This document shows, in pieces, positions 9,138 to 20,496 of a stretch of DNA of 64,000 nucleotides (positions are counted from its first letter, which is position 1; each line of letters begins with the position of its first letter). The DNA comes from Rahnella aquatilis CIP 78.65 = ATCC 33071 (GTDB taxonomy: Bacteria; Pseudomonadota; Gammaproteobacteria; Enterobacterales; Enterobacteriaceae): positions 2,294,001 to 2,358,000 of the forward strand of contig NC_016818.1 in NCBI RefSeq assembly GCF_000241955.1. Direction: 5' to 3'. Under the pieces are notes generated by a model. That model did no database searches, was not told where the DNA came from, and worked only from the letters and a program-made list of their open reading frames with translations. The position numbers were made by a program, and so were the translations under genes.

Positions 9138-11072
9138 TTACGAGGATTTTCTTACGCGCAGGTACCATTCACACAGCAGTCGTACCTGTTTGCGTGTGTA
9201 TCCTTTCTCCATCATTCTGTCGACAAAATCATCATGTTTTTTCTGTTCATCCGTCGACGTCTTGGCGTTAAACGAGATAACTGGCAGTAATTCCTCGGTA
9301 TTTGAGAACATTTTTTTCTCAATCACCGTGCGCAGTTTTTCGTAACTGGTCCAGTTTGGATTGCGGCCGCTGTTATTGGCACGGGCACGCAGCACGAAGT
9401 TGACGATTTCGTTACGGAAATCCTTTGGATTACTGATCCCGGCCGGTTTTTCAATTTTTTCCAGCTCGGCATTCAGCGATTCACGATCGAAAAGTTGTCC
9501 GGTATCCGGGTCGCGGTATTCCTGATCCTGGATCCAGAAGTCGGCGTAGGTAACATAACGATCAAAAATGTTTTGTCCGTATTCTGAATAGGACTCCAGA
9601 TAAGCGGTCTGGATCTCTTTGCCGATAAACTCAGCGTATTTCGGGATCAGATAACCTTTCAGGTGTTCCAGATATTTTTCAGCGATGTCCTGCGGGAACT
9701 GTTCGCGCTCGATTTGCTGTTCAAGTACGTAGAACAAATGCACCGGGTTGGCGGCCACTTCTGCATGGTCAAAGTTGAAAACACGGGAGAGGATTTTAAA
9801 CGCGAAACGCGTCGACAGCCCGTTCATGCCTTCGTCCACACCCGCATAATCGCGGTATTCCTGATAGGACTTGGCTTTCGGATCGGTATCTTTCAGGCTT
9901 TCACCGTCATATACCCGCATTTTGGAATAGCTGCTGGAGTTTTCAGGCGTTTTCAGCCGCGAGAGAATCGAGAAGCGCGCGAGCGTTTCCAGGGTTCCCG
10001 GTGCACAAGGTGCATGCGAGAGTTCACTGTTGCTGAGCAGTTTGTCGTAGATTTTCATCTCTTCAGACACGCGCAGGCAATAAGGCACTTTCACGATGTA
10101 CACACGGTCAAGGAACGCTTCATTATTCTTGTTGTTACGGAACGTCACCCATTCAGATTCGTTGGAGTGCGCCAGAATAATGCCGTTGAACGGCAGGGCG
10201 GAGATCCCTTCCGTACCGTTATAGTTACCTTCCTGAGTCGCCGTCAGGAGCGGGTGCAGCACTTTAATCGGTGCCTTGAACATCTCAACGAATTCCATCA
10301 CACCCTGGTTTGCACGGCATAATGCACCGGAATAACCGTAAGCGTCAGGATCGTTCTGTGCGTGGTTTTCCAGTTTACGGATATCCACTTTCCCGACCAG
10401 TGCGGAAATGTCCTGGTTGTTTTCGTCGCCCGGTTCCGTTTTGGCAATGGCAATTTGTTCGAGAATCGACGGCCAGACTTTCACGACTTTAAACTTCGTG
10501 ATGTCGCCCCCGAATTCATGCAGACGTTTTGCCGCCCAGGGCGACATGATGGTGCCGAGATAGCGCGGAGGAATGTTGTATTCTTTTTCCAGAATATGCG
10601 CATCTTCCTGCGGGTTAAACAGGCACAGCGGATGGTCGTTTACCGGGCTGCGTTCGCCGTTGGCGCTCAGCACGTAAATCGGTACGCGTTGCATCAGGGA
10701 TTTCAGCCGTTCGGCCAGTGACGATTTACCGCCACCCACCGGGCCCAGTAAATAGAGGATTTGTTTCTTTTCTTCCAGACCCTGCGCGGCGTGTTTCAGG
10801 TAGGAGACAATCTGTTCGATAGCCTCTTCCATGCCGTAAAATTCTTCAAATGCAGGGTAACGTGCAACAACACGGTTCGAGAATAAACGCGACAGGCGTG
10901 GTTCAAGCGCGGTATCTACCATCACTGGTTCACCGATTGCCATCAACAGACGTTCCGCCGCATTGACATAAGCACTGCGATCTTGCCGTGCAATGGTAAG
11001 AAATTCCTGCAGTGTGAACTCTTCGTCCTTGGCAGCCTCATAGCGCTGGCGATAGTGGTCAAATATGTTCAT
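9138..11072 (-). CDS. yeaG: YeaG, PrkA-family serine kinase
   Basis: 644 residues, full length against E. coli YeaG. The N-terminal AAA-like PrkA domain has a Walker A motif GPVGGGKS at residues 110-117. The C-terminal PrkA domain covers the last ~250 residues. E. coli YeaG is a protein kinase induced under sustained nitrogen starvation and in stationary phase. Here the gene is first in an operon with yeaH. A strong sigma-54 promoter match lies about 135 bases upstream on the same strand, which fits NtrC-dependent expression. No lesion is seen. Confidence 0.96.
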   Translation of the reverse strand: MNIFDHYRQRYEAAKDEEFTLQEFLTIARQDRSAYVNAAERLLMAIGEPVMVDTALEPRLSRLFSNRVVARYPAFEEFYGMEEAIEQIVSYLKHAAQGLEEKKQILYLLGPVGGGKSSLAERLKSLMQRVPIYVLSANGERSPVNDHPLCLFNPQEDAHILEKEYNIPPRYLGTIMSPWAAKRLHEFGGDITKFKVVKVWPSILEQIAIAKTEPGDENNQDISALVGKVDIRKLENHAQNDPDAYGYSGALCRANQGVMEFVEMFKAPIKVLHPLLTATQEGNYNGTEGISALPFNGIILAHSNESEWVTFRNNKNNEAFLDRVYIVKVPYCLRVSEEMKIYDKLLSNSELSHAPCAPGTLETLARFSILSRLKTPENSSSYSKMRVYDGESLKDTDPKAKSYQEYRDYAGVDEGMNGLSTRFAFKILSRVFNFDHAEVAANPVHLFYVLEQQIEREQFPQDIAEKYLEHLKGYLIPKYAEFIGKEIQTAYLESYSEYGQNIFDRYVTYADFWIQDQEYRDPDTGQLFDRESLNAELEKIEKPAGISNPKDFRNEIVNFVLRARANNSGRNPNWTSYEKLRTVIEKKMFSNTEELLPVISFNAKTSTDEQKKHDDFVDRMMEKGYTRKQVRLLCEWYLRVRKSS

Positions 11073-11599
11073 ACGATGCCCGTCCTTCGTTATTTTACCC
11101 TTGGTTCTTGAAGCGTTAGCGCAACTTCAATGACTCGGGTAACGCACAGGTTAATGAGAGCTTTTTTCAGCGCCCCCGGAAGAAAGATCTCCCACCTGAA
11201 TACAGCAACCCTTATGCCAACTTGCAGAACCCCTTCAAAGCTGACAGTCGCGATGATATGTTTACTGTCAGACCCGGTGGGACGGGCAACCGTTCAGGCT
11301 AAGTCTTTCATCTATTTATAAGCGTAGTTTGGCATTAAGAAAATTTCCTCTATGGTTTTGGCGTTTTTTAAGTCATATCAATGACTCAGTTATCAGGAAT
11401 GCTCTGAAAAGCCTTGCAGGACGTGCTCTGCAGAGCGGAAGGTGTTTCTTTAGTCATTTTTATTTCATATTTTGCAGTTAAATTGTGCGATCGCCCCGGT
11501 TTTTCTGGATATGTCTTTTTATAGACCCAGAATTGCTAAGCGTGACGTTTAAGGTTCATTTACACTAGCGACGTTTTTTTACTTAATGGAATTAAGACA
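11073..11599. other. divergent control region between yeaG and mipA
   Basis: 527 bases without a gene. Besides the sigma-54 site it holds a perfect 12-base palindrome GCTCTGCAGAGC at 11425-11436. It lies about 205 bases upstream of the -24 element, a distance usable by an enhancer-binding protein, although it does not match the NtrC consensus well. The right part should contain the mipA promoter. Small open frames here are not conserved-looking. Confidence 0.5.
11205..11220 (-). promoter_or_regulatory. sigma-54 promoter for yeaGH
   Basis: On the minus strand the sequence is TTGGCATAAGGGTTGCT, against the sigma-54 consensus TGGCACG-N4-TTGC. The -24 GG and -12 GC are correctly spaced. Transcription would begin near 11192 and leave a leader of about 120 bases before yeaG. 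In E. coli yeaGH is transcribed with sigma-54 under NtrC control, so the match is biologically expected. Confidence 0.75.
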
Positions 11600-12349
11600 A
11601 TGAAAATGATTAATCTAAAAACACTGTCCATTGTTAGCGCGGCAGTGCTTTGCAGTCATGCTGCTGTGGCGGGAACCTGGCAGGTAGGTGCATCTGCGCT
11701 GGTCGCTCCGGATCCGTACCGTGGTAATAATGACCACGTCTACCCGGTGCCGGTCATCAATTATGACAATGATGATTTCTACTTCCACACCCTGATGGCG
11801 GGCTATTACCTGTGGAATGATGATGCCAACAAACTCAGCATCACCGGCAGCTACTTCCCGTTAAGTTTCGACCCAAGTGACAGCGACGATAAACGCATGA
11901 AGCGCCTGGATAAACGTCACTCAACGCTGATGGCAGGTCTGGCCTATTCGCATGACGCTGAGTGGGGGACAATCCGCGCCAGCTTTAATGCCGATACGCT
12001 CGACACCAGCAATGGCATGACCGCCGATCTGGGCTATCTGTATGCCATCAAAGGCTCTAACTGGGCTGTGGTGCCGGGCTTTGGTGTGACCTGGTTCAGT
12101 TCGAATCTGACCCAATATTATTATGGTGTCACCAAAGACGAATCCCGTCGCAGTGGTTTCCACAGTTATTCCCCGAACGACAGCTTCAGCCCATATGTTG
12201 AAGTTTCTGCTAAATATAACTTCACGCCAGCCTGGCAAGGCTTCGTGACCGGCCGCTACCTGCGTCTGTCCAGTGAAGTCACCGACAGCCCGATCATTGA
12301 AAATGACTGGACGGGCGTGTTATGGACGGGTGTGACTTACACCTTCTAA
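11600..12349 (+). CDS. mipA: MipA/OmpV family outer membrane protein
   Basis: 249 residues, against 248 for E. coli MipA. A typical Sec signal peptide (MKMINLKTLSIVSAAVLCSH, cleavage after AAVA) is followed by a beta-barrel-like pattern of alternating residues that ends in a terminal aromatic (VTYTF), the usual outer membrane insertion signal. MipA was described as a scaffold linking the lytic transglycosylase MltA with the penicillin-binding protein PBP1B. A short stem-loop follows the gene. It is monocistronic by appearance. Confidence 0.9.
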   Translation: MKMINLKTLSIVSAAVLCSHAAVAGTWQVGASALVAPDPYRGNNDHVYPVPVINYDNDDFYFHTLMAGYYLWNDDANKLSITGSYFPLSFDPSDSDDKRMKRLDKRHSTLMAGLAYSHDAEWGTIRASFNADTLDTSNGMTADLGYLYAIKGSNWAVVPGFGVTWFSSNLTQYYYGVTKDESRRSGFHSYSPNDSFSPYVEVSAKYNFTPAWQGFVTGRYLRLSSEVTDSPIIENDWTGVLWTGVTYTF

Positions 12350-12385
12350 GGCAATGCACCATTATGGTGAACATATTGCACATTG

Positions 12386-12404
12386 ATGGGGCGTATCGCC
12401 CCAT
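12386..12404 (+). terminator. probable mipA terminator
   Basis: ATGGGGCG pairs perfectly with CGCCCCAT across a TAT loop, 36 bases past the mipA stop. The following T-tract is weak. Confidence 0.55.
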
Positions 12405-12479
12405 TTGCACATTTATAGATCAGTAAATTTTCAAAGAATCGAATCAACTTTTCAGCCATGACCCAACCGGAGGAAACAG

Positions 12480-13334
12480 ATGAAAGCGAAGACCGTGCAA
12501 TTGCCTGATGGCACGACAGTACCCGCAATCGGACAAGGGACCTGGTATATGGGGGAACGAAACAGTGATCTCCGTGCCGAAGTGAAGGCCTTGCAGCAGG
12601 GGCTGGATGCCGGTATGACGCTGATCGACACCGCAGAAATGTACGCGGATGGCGGCGCGGAAAGGGTGGTCGGTGAAGCGATATCCGGGCGGCGTGATGA
12701 GGTGTTTCTGGTATCAAAAGTGTATCCGCATCATGCCGGTGGCGCGAAAGCGATCGCTGCCTGTGAGCAAAGTCTGAAGCGTTTAAAAACAGATTGTCTA
12801 GACCTGTATCTGTTGCACTGGCGTGGTTCGATTCCGCTACATGACACTGTTGCGGCGATGGAAAAATTGCAGCAATCCGGCAAAATCCGGCGCTGGGGTG
12901 TCTCTAATCTTGATACTGACGATATGCAGGCGCTGTGGAAAATCCCCGGAGGCAATGCATGCATGACCAATCAGGTGCTGTATCACGCGGCAGCCCGTGG
13001 CATTGAGTTTGACCTGCTGCCGTGGTGTGAGGAGCACGGCGTTCCTGTTATGGCCTATTGCCCGCTGGCACAGGCCGGAAAGTTACGTCATGACGTTCTG
13101 ACGGCGCCGGTGATGCAGGAAATCGCCAAAACACGGGGCGTTAGCAGCGCGCAGATTGCACTGGCCTGGGTAATACGCTCGGGTAACGTGATCGCCATTC
13201 CTAAAGCGGTGCAACCACAACATGTGAAAGATAATGCGGCGGCGCTGACAATCAGCCTGACGGAAGATGAAATAGCGCGAATTGACACAGCGTTTCCGGC
13301 ACCGAAACATAAAATGCCGCTGGATATGGTCTGA
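12480..13334 (+). CDS. yeaE: YeaE aldo-keto reductase
   Basis: 284 residues, the same length as E. coli YeaE, with a strong GGAGGAAACAG ribosome site before the ATG. The aldo-keto reductase tetrad is complete: Asp50, Tyr55, Lys80 and His113 (LIDTAEMY, LVSKVYP, LYLLHWRG). The C-terminal IPKAV segment is the expected NADPH phosphate-binding region. YeaE is one of the E. coli enzymes that reduce methylglyoxal to acetol with NADPH. Placement next to gapA and yeaD fits a role around lower glycolysis. Confidence 0.93.
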   Translation: MKAKTVQLPDGTTVPAIGQGTWYMGERNSDLRAEVKALQQGLDAGMTLIDTAEMYADGGAERVVGEAISGRRDEVFLVSKVYPHHAGGAKAIAACEQSLKRLKTDCLDLYLLHWRGSIPLHDTVAAMEKLQQSGKIRRWGVSNLDTDDMQALWKIPGGNACMTNQVLYHAAARGIEFDLLPWCEEHGVPVMAYCPLAQAGKLRHDVLTAPVMQEIAKTRGVSSAQIALAWVIRSGNVIAIPKAVQPQHVKDNAAALTISLTEDEIARIDTAFPAPKHKMPLDMV

Positions 13335-13362
13335 GGTCAGCAATTCGTATCAACCAGCAGAC

Positions 13363-13391
13363 GACAAAAGGGGCCAGTTGGCCCCTTTGTC
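13363..13391. terminator. bidirectional terminator between yeaE and yeaD
   Basis: GACAAA-GGGGCCA pairs with TGGCCCC-TTTGTC in a nearly perfect stem of over 10 base pairs between convergent genes, 28 bases after the yeaE stop and 24 before the yeaD stop. Confidence 0.85.
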
Positions 13392-13415
13392 ATGTTTGCG
13401 GCAAACTCACACCGG

Positions 13416-14285
13416 TTATTTCCGGATTGAGAAAGTCACCGCCAGGCGTGCCGGAGCGGCATGCGTAGATTTATGCGTGTGGGAAACCTGCGCCGTTTCA
13501 ACACACACCATGGTTTTATATCCGTCATCCGGCATATCAGCCATGCTCACCGACAGTGCAGAACCCGGATTCCAGGCCACCACATCGGCGTTATTTTCAT
13601 GCGCGACAACCAGCGTACGTTTCAGAACCGGGTCAACGATTTCGCTGATTGCTTGTGGCTGGGTGTAGATGCGGTCAGTCTGGCCCGTGAAGGTCAGATC
13701 ACCTTCTTCCTGTTTGGCTTTCGCGCCATCGACTTTATCAATAAAGCTGTTACCCAGACCTTTAATACTGACATCGGCGATATCACCAATGTTGAAATAG
13801 GTGTGCAGGGCGCTGTTGGCTTCGAAATCACCGGTAGATTCCAGCTCGATGTGGCAGGTGGCGCCTAGCGTGAAGCGCGCTGTCAGTGTGAACGCATGCG
13901 GCCATAATTCCAGGGTCTCAGGGGAATTTTTCAGCGTTAAGGTCAGTACCACACCGTCGTCAGTTTCTTTGTGGTCAGTCAGTTCCCACGCAACGTTACG
14001 CGCAAAGCCGTGTGAAGGTTTGCCCGCAGGACCAAACCACGGCCAGCAAATAGGGATACCACCACGAATAGCGACGCCTTCTTTGAAAGCGCTGGCACTG
14101 CTCATCCACAGCACCGGTTCTTCGCCTTCAGGCTGCCATGACAGCAAATGCGCGCCTTGCAGGGCAACCGCAGCGCGTACTTTAGGATGGGTTACCACAA
14201 GCACCGGCAGTTCGTCGATAAGACGCTGGCTGACGGAGGCAGAGATTTGGTTTACGACCGGAAGAGAAAAGAGTTGTTCTGTCAT
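13416..14285 (-). CDS. yeaD: D-hexose-6-phosphate mutarotase YeaD
   Basis: 289 residues, against 294 in E. coli. The aldose 1-epimerase-like fold is shown by HGFARNVAW (catalytic His), SALHTYFNIGD (second His) and VCVETAQ (catalytic Glu). The enzyme interconverts the alpha and beta anomers of glucose 6-phosphate and related sugars. It lies downstream of gapA on the same strand with a terminator between them, so it may be read partly with gapA and partly from its own promoter in 14286-14400. Confidence 0.92.
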   Translation of the reverse strand: MTEQLFSLPVVNQISASVSQRLIDELPVLVVTHPKVRAAVALQGAHLLSWQPEGEEPVLWMSSASAFKEGVAIRGGIPICWPWFGPAGKPSHGFARNVAWELTDHKETDDGVVLTLTLKNSPETLELWPHAFTLTARFTLGATCHIELESTGDFEANSALHTYFNIGDIADVSIKGLGNSFIDKVDGAKAKQEEGDLTFTGQTDRIYTQPQAISEIVDPVLKRTLVVAHENNADVVAWNPGSALSVSMADMPDDGYKTMVCVETAQVSHTHKSTHAAPARLAVTFSIRK

Positions 14286-14402
14286 TATTTAAAGTCCTGT
14301 CAGGGTTAAACAATTACGATTTAAAACCAAGACTACACATGAACCAAACCTGTCTGTTTGATCGCACTCATGTGCTGATAAAAAAGTGCATCCGACAGAA
14401 AG

Positions 14403-14427
14403 CAAAAGGGCGACTTGCGTCGCCCTT
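14403..14427 (-). terminator. gapA terminator
   Basis: AGGGCGAC pairs with GTCGCCCT (14407-14414 and 14419-14426). On the minus strand TTTTGCT follows. It lies 25 bases past the gapA stop. Confidence 0.85.
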
Positions 14428-14451
14428 CAATCAGTTCATTCACATAACCAA

Positions 14452-15800
<1,349 letters not shown>

Positions 15801-16214
15801 ATGAGCATTGAAGCCAAATCTTCCTCTACACTTGAGCAACTCACTGAAATTCAACGTTATGTCACACAGGAGCACGGAACGGAACCTCCATTTTCTGGAA
15901 AGTTGCTGCACAACCGGCGGGAAGGGATTTATCATTGTGTGGTTTGTGGCTCAGCGTTGTTCTACTCCGATACAAAATACGATTCCGGCTGTGGCTGGCC
16001 AAGTTTTTATCAGCCTGTACACCCCGATGCGATCAAATATCTTACTGATAAGTCGCATAATATGGCGCGCGTCGAAATCCGCTGCTCGCGCTGTGAAGCC
16101 CATCTGGGGCATGTATTTCCGGACGGCCCGAAGCCGACGGGTGAACGTTACTGCATAAATTCTGCCTCAATGAGTTTCACTGATGGCAAAAATGGCGACA
16201 AAACCGCCGGTTAA
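15801..16214 (+). CDS. msrB: peptide methionine (R)-S-oxide reductase
   Basis: 137 residues, matching E. coli MsrB. Two CxxC pairs bind zinc (Cys46/Cys49 and Cys95/Cys98), and the resolving and catalytic region is [11 protein letters not shown] with catalytic Cys118. The enzyme reduces R-methionine sulfoxide in proteins. It is transcribed away from gapA and followed after about 95 bases by yeaC, the arrangement seen in E. coli. Confidence 0.97.
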   Translation: MSIEAKSSSTLEQLTEIQRYVTQEHGTEPPFSGKLLHNRREGIYHCVVCGSALFYSDTKYDSGCGWPSFYQPVHPDAIKYLTDKSHNMARVEIRCSRCEAHLGHVFPDGPKPTGERYCINSASMSFTDGKNGDKTAG

Positions 16215-16308
16215 TCCGCATAATAATTGTGCTGTAATCTTACCGACAAAATCGATTCAGCTATTATTCAAAACTGTATGAATAATAGGAGCGAACAGAG
16301 GTGCTCAG

Positions 16309-16581
16309 ATGGAAATTAATCAACTTATTGATGTGATGACGCCGGAAATATACGCACGTCTCGTGCAGGCTGTTGAACTCGGAAAGTGGCCGGACGGCGT
16401 AGCGCTGACGCCGGAACAGAAAGACCACAGCCTGCAGGCTGTGATGCTGTATCAGTCGCGTCACAACGTCGATGCCCAGCACATGAGCATCGGCACGGAC
16501 GGGCAGATCGTCACCAAAAGCAAGCAGGAACTGAAACAGCAATTTGCGCAGGATACGCTGATTAAACTGAAGCCTGAATGA
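16309..16581 (+). CDS. yeaC: YeaC, DUF1315 family protein
   Basis: 90 residues, soluble, no signal peptide. It begins MEINQLIDVMTPEIYARLVQ and contains the family-typical WPDGVALTPEQKDHSLQAVM. It sits between msrB and pncA as in E. coli. The molecular function is unknown in every organism I know of. It may share the msrB transcript. Confidence 0.88.
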   Translation: MEINQLIDVMTPEIYARLVQAVELGKWPDGVALTPEQKDHSLQAVMLYQSRHNVDAQHMSIGTDGQIVTKSKQELKQQFAQDTLIKLKPE

Positions 16582-16608
16582 GCGGGCGGGTTGCGAAACT
16601 GCTGTTTA

Positions 16609-16640
16609 TTGATAAAAGGTGCTGAAGCGCCTTTTATCAA
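16609..16640. terminator. bidirectional terminator between yeaC and pncA
   Basis: TTGATAAAAGG-GC pairs with GC-CCTTTTATCAA around a TGA loop, between two convergent genes. T-tracts are built into both stem arms. Confidence 0.8.
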
Positions 16641-16659
16641 GTCAGGCGGGAAGGCAAAT

Positions 16660-17289
16660 TCAGCCTGTTACTGCCTCAGATGTACTGATTTTTGCCCCTG
16701 CTTTACGCATCGCTTCAACCGCTTCAGCACTGTCTTCGGGGTGCAGATTTACGCCACGACAGCCATCGGTAAGTAATGTCACCTGATAACCCAACTCCAG
16801 CGCATCCAGCACCGTGAACTTCACGCAGTAATCCGTCGCCAGCCCCATCACATACAAATGCGTGATCTTCGCCGCTTTCAGCCAGTCATTAAGTACAGTG
16901 GCAGCACGGTGACCGTTATCGAAAAAGGCGCTGTAACTGTCGATATCCGGGTTGGTGCCTTTCTGTACCACAAAGTCTACCTGCGGCAGGTGCAGTGCCG
17001 GATGAAACTCTGCCCCCGGTTCACGCTGAACGCAGTGAACCGGCCACCAGACTTGCGGCAAACCGTTCAGATCGCCGATTGTCCAGGGTTCGGCGTGGGA
17101 ATTTGCGGCAAAGCTGCGATGTCCGGCCGGATGCCAGTCCTGCGACGCCAGCACGGGGATGTCATGGCTTTTACACCATGTCATCATCCGGTTGGCGACC
17201 GCAATCGTGGCATCGCCGTCAGTCACCGCCAGCGCGCCGCCGCGACAAAAATCATTTTGCAGATCAACCAGCAACAACGCAGATTTCAT
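16660..17289 (-). CDS. pncA: nicotinamidase
   Basis: 209 residues of the isochorismatase-like hydrolase fold. The catalytic triad is present: Asp9 (LLVDLQNDF), Lys110 (VVQKGTNPD) and Cys155 (GLATDYCVKFT). Metal ligands DWHPAGH follow residue 50. PncA converts nicotinamide to nicotinate in NAD salvage and also activates pyrazinamide. The gene starts 12 bases after the ansA stop, so ansA-pncA form an operon as in E. coli. Confidence 0.95.
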   Translation of the reverse strand: MKSALLLVDLQNDFCRGGALAVTDGDATIAVANRMMTWCKSHDIPVLASQDWHPAGHRSFAANSHAEPWTIGDLNGLPQVWWPVHCVQREPGAEFHPALHLPQVDFVVQKGTNPDIDSYSAFFDNGHRAATVLNDWLKAAKITHLYVMGLATDYCVKFTVLDALELGYQVTLLTDGCRGVNLHPEDSAEAVEAMRKAGAKISTSEAVTG

Positions 17290-17301
17290 AGTGCCCCTTA
17301 T

Positions 17302-18315
17302 TTATTCAGTAAGTTCGCCACGCAGGTTTTGCTGCATCAGTTCGCGGATGTCTTCCGGAGAATGCGACTGGCTCAGCAGGTAGTGCAGCTTGGTCAGCGC
17401 CGCTTCCACCGTCATATCAAAGCCGCTGATCACGCCGGAATGGGCGAGAGCGTTGCCGGTGGCATAGCCGCCCATGTTGACGCGTCCGGAAATGCACTGC
17501 GTCAGATTGACCACCACGATGCCGCGCTCTGAAGCGTCTTTCAGCACTTTCAGCAGGTCCCCTTTTTGCGGTGCGTTACCCACGCCGTAGGAGCGCAGGA
17601 TCAGCGCTTTCACCGGTTGCATCAGGAAATTTTGTACCACTTCGGCGGAAATGCCCGGATAAATTGTCACGACGCCAATAGGCTGCGGCGTGATGTGGTG
17701 AACTTTCAGTTTTGCAGCAGCGACTTGCGGCAATGATGGCGTAGAAAGGCGGCGGATGTGGATCCCGGCTTCCAGCAGGGGTGAAAGATTCGGTGACGCA
17801 AAGGCATCGAAACCATCGGCATGTGCCTTGGTGCTGCGGTTACCCCGGTACAGGCGGTTGTTGAAGAACAGGGTGACTTCGTTGACCGGATGATTCGCCG
17901 CGATATACAGCGAGTTCAGCAGGTTGATTTGCCCGTCAGAACGTAATGCTTCCAGTGGGATTTGTGACCCTGTCACAATGACCGGCTTGCTCAGATTTTC
18001 CAGCATGAACGACAGTGCAGAAGCGGTGAACGCCATGGTATCGGTGCCGTGCAGGATAACGAAACCGTCATAGTCGTCATAATGCGCCTGAATATCATCG
18101 GCAATATGCTGCCAGTCTTCCGGCGTCATATCGGAGGAATCCATCAGGGGGACATATTCCTGAATGGTGAATTCAGGCATTTCAGGGCGGTGGAATTCAG
18201 GCATCAGCGCCAGCTGACGTTGTAAATGGCCGGAAACCGGAATGTAACCCTGTTCAGAACGCTGCATACCGATTGTGCCGCCGGTATAGGCAACGTAAAT
18301 AGATTTTTTAGTCAT
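17302..18315 (-). CDS. ansA: cytoplasmic L-asparaginase I
   Basis: 337 residues, nearly the length of E. coli AnsA (338). AYTGGTIGM contains the nucleophile Thr14, and LHGTDTMAFTASAL the second Thr and the Asp of the catalytic set. There is no signal peptide, which separates it from the periplasmic high-affinity enzyme AnsB. It hydrolyses asparagine to aspartate and ammonia and is first in an operon with pncA. Confidence 0.95.
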   Translation of the reverse strand: MTKKSIYVAYTGGTIGMQRSEQGYIPVSGHLQRQLALMPEFHRPEMPEFTIQEYVPLMDSSDMTPEDWQHIADDIQAHYDDYDGFVILHGTDTMAFTASALSFMLENLSKPVIVTGSQIPLEALRSDGQINLLNSLYIAANHPVNEVTLFFNNRLYRGNRSTKAHADGFDAFASPNLSPLLEAGIHIRRLSTPSLPQVAAAKLKVHHITPQPIGVVTIYPGISAEVVQNFLMQPVKALILRSYGVGNAPQKGDLLKVLKDASERGIVVVNLTQCISGRVNMGGYATGNALAHSGVISGFDMTVEAALTKLHYLLSQSHSPEDIRELMQQNLRGELTE

Positions 18316-18390
18316 TGACGATGTTCTTTTTTTAGAAAGGTGAAAGCAACTGCGCTAAGTATAAAGGCTTATCTGCAGGTGTCCCACCCT

Positions 18391-18427
18391 AAAAAAGCCC
18401 GACGTTCTCAGTGAGAAGCGTCGGGCT
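18391..18427 (-). terminator. sppA terminator
   Basis: AGCCCGACG (18396-18404) pairs with CGTCGGGCT (18419-18427), and on the minus strand a run of six T follows. Confidence 0.88.
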
Positions 18428-18463
18428 GTGCAATCCGGTGGATCTTTATCCCAAAACGGAACG

Positions 18464-20317
18464 TTACTTCACGTCACCACAGGTCAGACAAAGTGCGTAA
18501 CGGTTTTGCGGGTCGTTCATGTTGCTGAATAGGTCAGCCTGGGATTTCAGCTCTATGGCCATTTTGCTGACAGGCGCAGGCAGATACGCCTGGATCGCCG
18601 CCGGTAACATGGCGTGGACCGATGCGCTGACCTGCGAGAAAACCAGGTCGCTCAGGCTTGGTTCGCTGACATACCAGTTCAGTTGCCATTTTGGCAGTTT
18701 CGCCAGATCAGCGGCTTTCTTCACAGCATCATCAAAATCACCCAGTTCATCGATCAGGCCATTGGCTTTGGCATCTGAACCGATCCACACGTGGCCCTGA
18801 GCAATCTGATCGATCTGCTCAGGTGTTTTGTGGCGGGAATCGGCAACCAGACCAAGGAAAGTTTTATAACCATTCTCAATATTGAGCTGCATCATCTGCG
18901 AAAATTCCGGCGGCAGCGCTTTGGTGGACGCAATATCTGCCAGCGGTGACGTTGCCACGCCATCGGTATGCACACCCGCGTAATCGAGCGTGTTCTGGTA
19001 GGTATTGATCACACCAAAGATACCGATGGAGCCGGTGAGGGTGCTCGGGCTGGCGATGATGTAATTTGCTGGCGTTGAAATCCAGTAACCGCCGGATGCC
19101 GCCATACCGCCCATCGAGACTACAACCGGTTTACCTGCGGCTTTCGCAGCAGCCAGTTCGGAACGGATCACTTCAGAAGCACTGACGCTGCCGCCGGGGC
19201 TGTTAACGCGCAAGACAATCGCTTTCACTTTCGGATCCAGACGTGCATCGCGAATTTGCTGTGCCGTGGTGTCGCCACCGACTGCGCCCGGTTGTTCTTC
19301 ACCGTCGTTAATCGCACCGGTCGCAAAGATCACCGCGATTTGCGGTTCGTTATTGTCCGGTTTTGGTTTCGGTGAATAATCGTAGATGCTCGTGTAGTTA
19401 AAGTCTTTGGTGTCTTTATTCCAGCCAAAAGCCTTCACCATATCGTTTTCGGCGTCGGTGCGTGAGGCCAGCACATCCACCAGTTTGGCTTTCAGCGCAT
19501 ATTGCGCCATATCACCGCCGGTGGCCTGCATACCGGCCAGCACACCTGCCGCACCCGGGAACAGTTGTTCAGGCGTTATCTGACGGTTGGCTGACACGGT
19601 GTTGAGATAGTTGGTCCACAATCCGCCAATCCAGCGGCCGTCTGCCTCACGGGCGGCGGGAGACATATCATCACGAATCAATGGCTCAACGGCAGATTTA
19701 TACGTCCCGACGCGGAAGATATTGGTAGTGACTTTCAGCTTATCCAGCAGCGATTTGTAATACAGATTGTTGGTCGCAAAACCGTGAAGGTCGACCGCGC
19801 CCTGTGGCGACAGGTAAATTTTGTTGGCATAGCTGGCCAGATAATATTGTGACTGGTCATAGCTGTCGCCGATGGCGTAAACCGGTTTGCCTGCATCGCG
19901 GAATTCACGCAGCGCTTTACCGATATATTGCATCGATGACTGATCCGTGCCGGTGAAATCGGTCAGCTGCAACACAATCCCGGTGACGTTTTTGTCATCT
20001 TTTGCCGCGCGAATACTGTCGACGAGATCAAACAGCGAGTTTTCCTGCAAACGGCTGCTTGAGGTGCCCAGCAATTCACGGCCCCACTGGCGGACTTTAT
20101 TATTCACTGATGGCTTATCGACCACCGATCCGCTCAGGTCAACCAGCAGTGCGCCTTTGGTGGTTTCAACCGGTTTGTCCTGCACGGCATACCAGATGCC
20201 AACACCGGCCAGAATGATCAGAATAAGAAATACGTTGAGAATAAATTCTCTGACGAAATTAAGAAGACGCCAGGTCCACTTAAAAAAACCGGCGATAATT
20301 CGCCACAATGTGCGCAT
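18464..20317 (-). CDS. sppA: protease IV, signal peptide peptidase
   Basis: 617 residues, against 618 in E. coli. A membrane segment near residues 25-45 ([20 protein letters not shown]) anchors the protein in the inner membrane with its bulk in the periplasm. Two tandem S49 domains supply the dyad: Lys207 in GTYKSAVEP of the first and Ser408 in [10 protein letters not shown] of the second. It degrades released signal peptides. It is monocistronic, divergent from ydjA, and has its own terminator. Confidence 0.96.
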   Translation of the reverse strand: MRTLWRIIAGFFKWTWRLLNFVREFILNVFLILIILAGVGIWYAVQDKPVETTKGALLVDLSGSVVDKPSVNNKVRQWGRELLGTSSSRLQENSLFDLVDSIRAAKDDKNVTGIVLQLTDFTGTDQSSMQYIGKALREFRDAGKPVYAIGDSYDQSQYYLASYANKIYLSPQGAVDLHGFATNNLYYKSLLDKLKVTTNIFRVGTYKSAVEPLIRDDMSPAAREADGRWIGGLWTNYLNTVSANRQITPEQLFPGAAGVLAGMQATGGDMAQYALKAKLVDVLASRTDAENDMVKAFGWNKDTKDFNYTSIYDYSPKPKPDNNEPQIAVIFATGAINDGEEQPGAVGGDTTAQQIRDARLDPKVKAIVLRVNSPGGSVSASEVIRSELAAAKAAGKPVVVSMGGMAASGGYWISTPANYIIASPSTLTGSIGIFGVINTYQNTLDYAGVHTDGVATSPLADIASTKALPPEFSQMMQLNIENGYKTFLGLVADSRHKTPEQIDQIAQGHVWIGSDAKANGLIDELGDFDDAVKKAADLAKLPKWQLNWYVSEPSLSDLVFSQVSASVHAMLPAAIQAYLPAPVSKMAIELKSQADLFSNMNDPQNRYALCLTCGDVK

Positions 20318-20496
20318 GGTCTCTCCAACAAGACAGATAAGTCCCGCTATCCTAATGACCCGCCGGAAAAATGTCAGCTTTAAATCATGTCAGAGTTTGG
20401 CAGTGATGCATTATCCGAAAGCCAGTTGACCGTTGGAAAAAGGCGTTACGCTTATGTTAACGTAATCCCAATAGCCATTATTCTCAGGAGAACATG

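Noticed and set aside
9663..10322. 219-codon plus-strand open frame
   Set aside because: It is a shadow of the yeaG kinase gene on the opposite strand.
16858..17532. 224-codon plus-strand open frame across pncA and ansA
   Set aside because: It is antisense to two well-supported genes and spans their junction; no ribosome site or domain.
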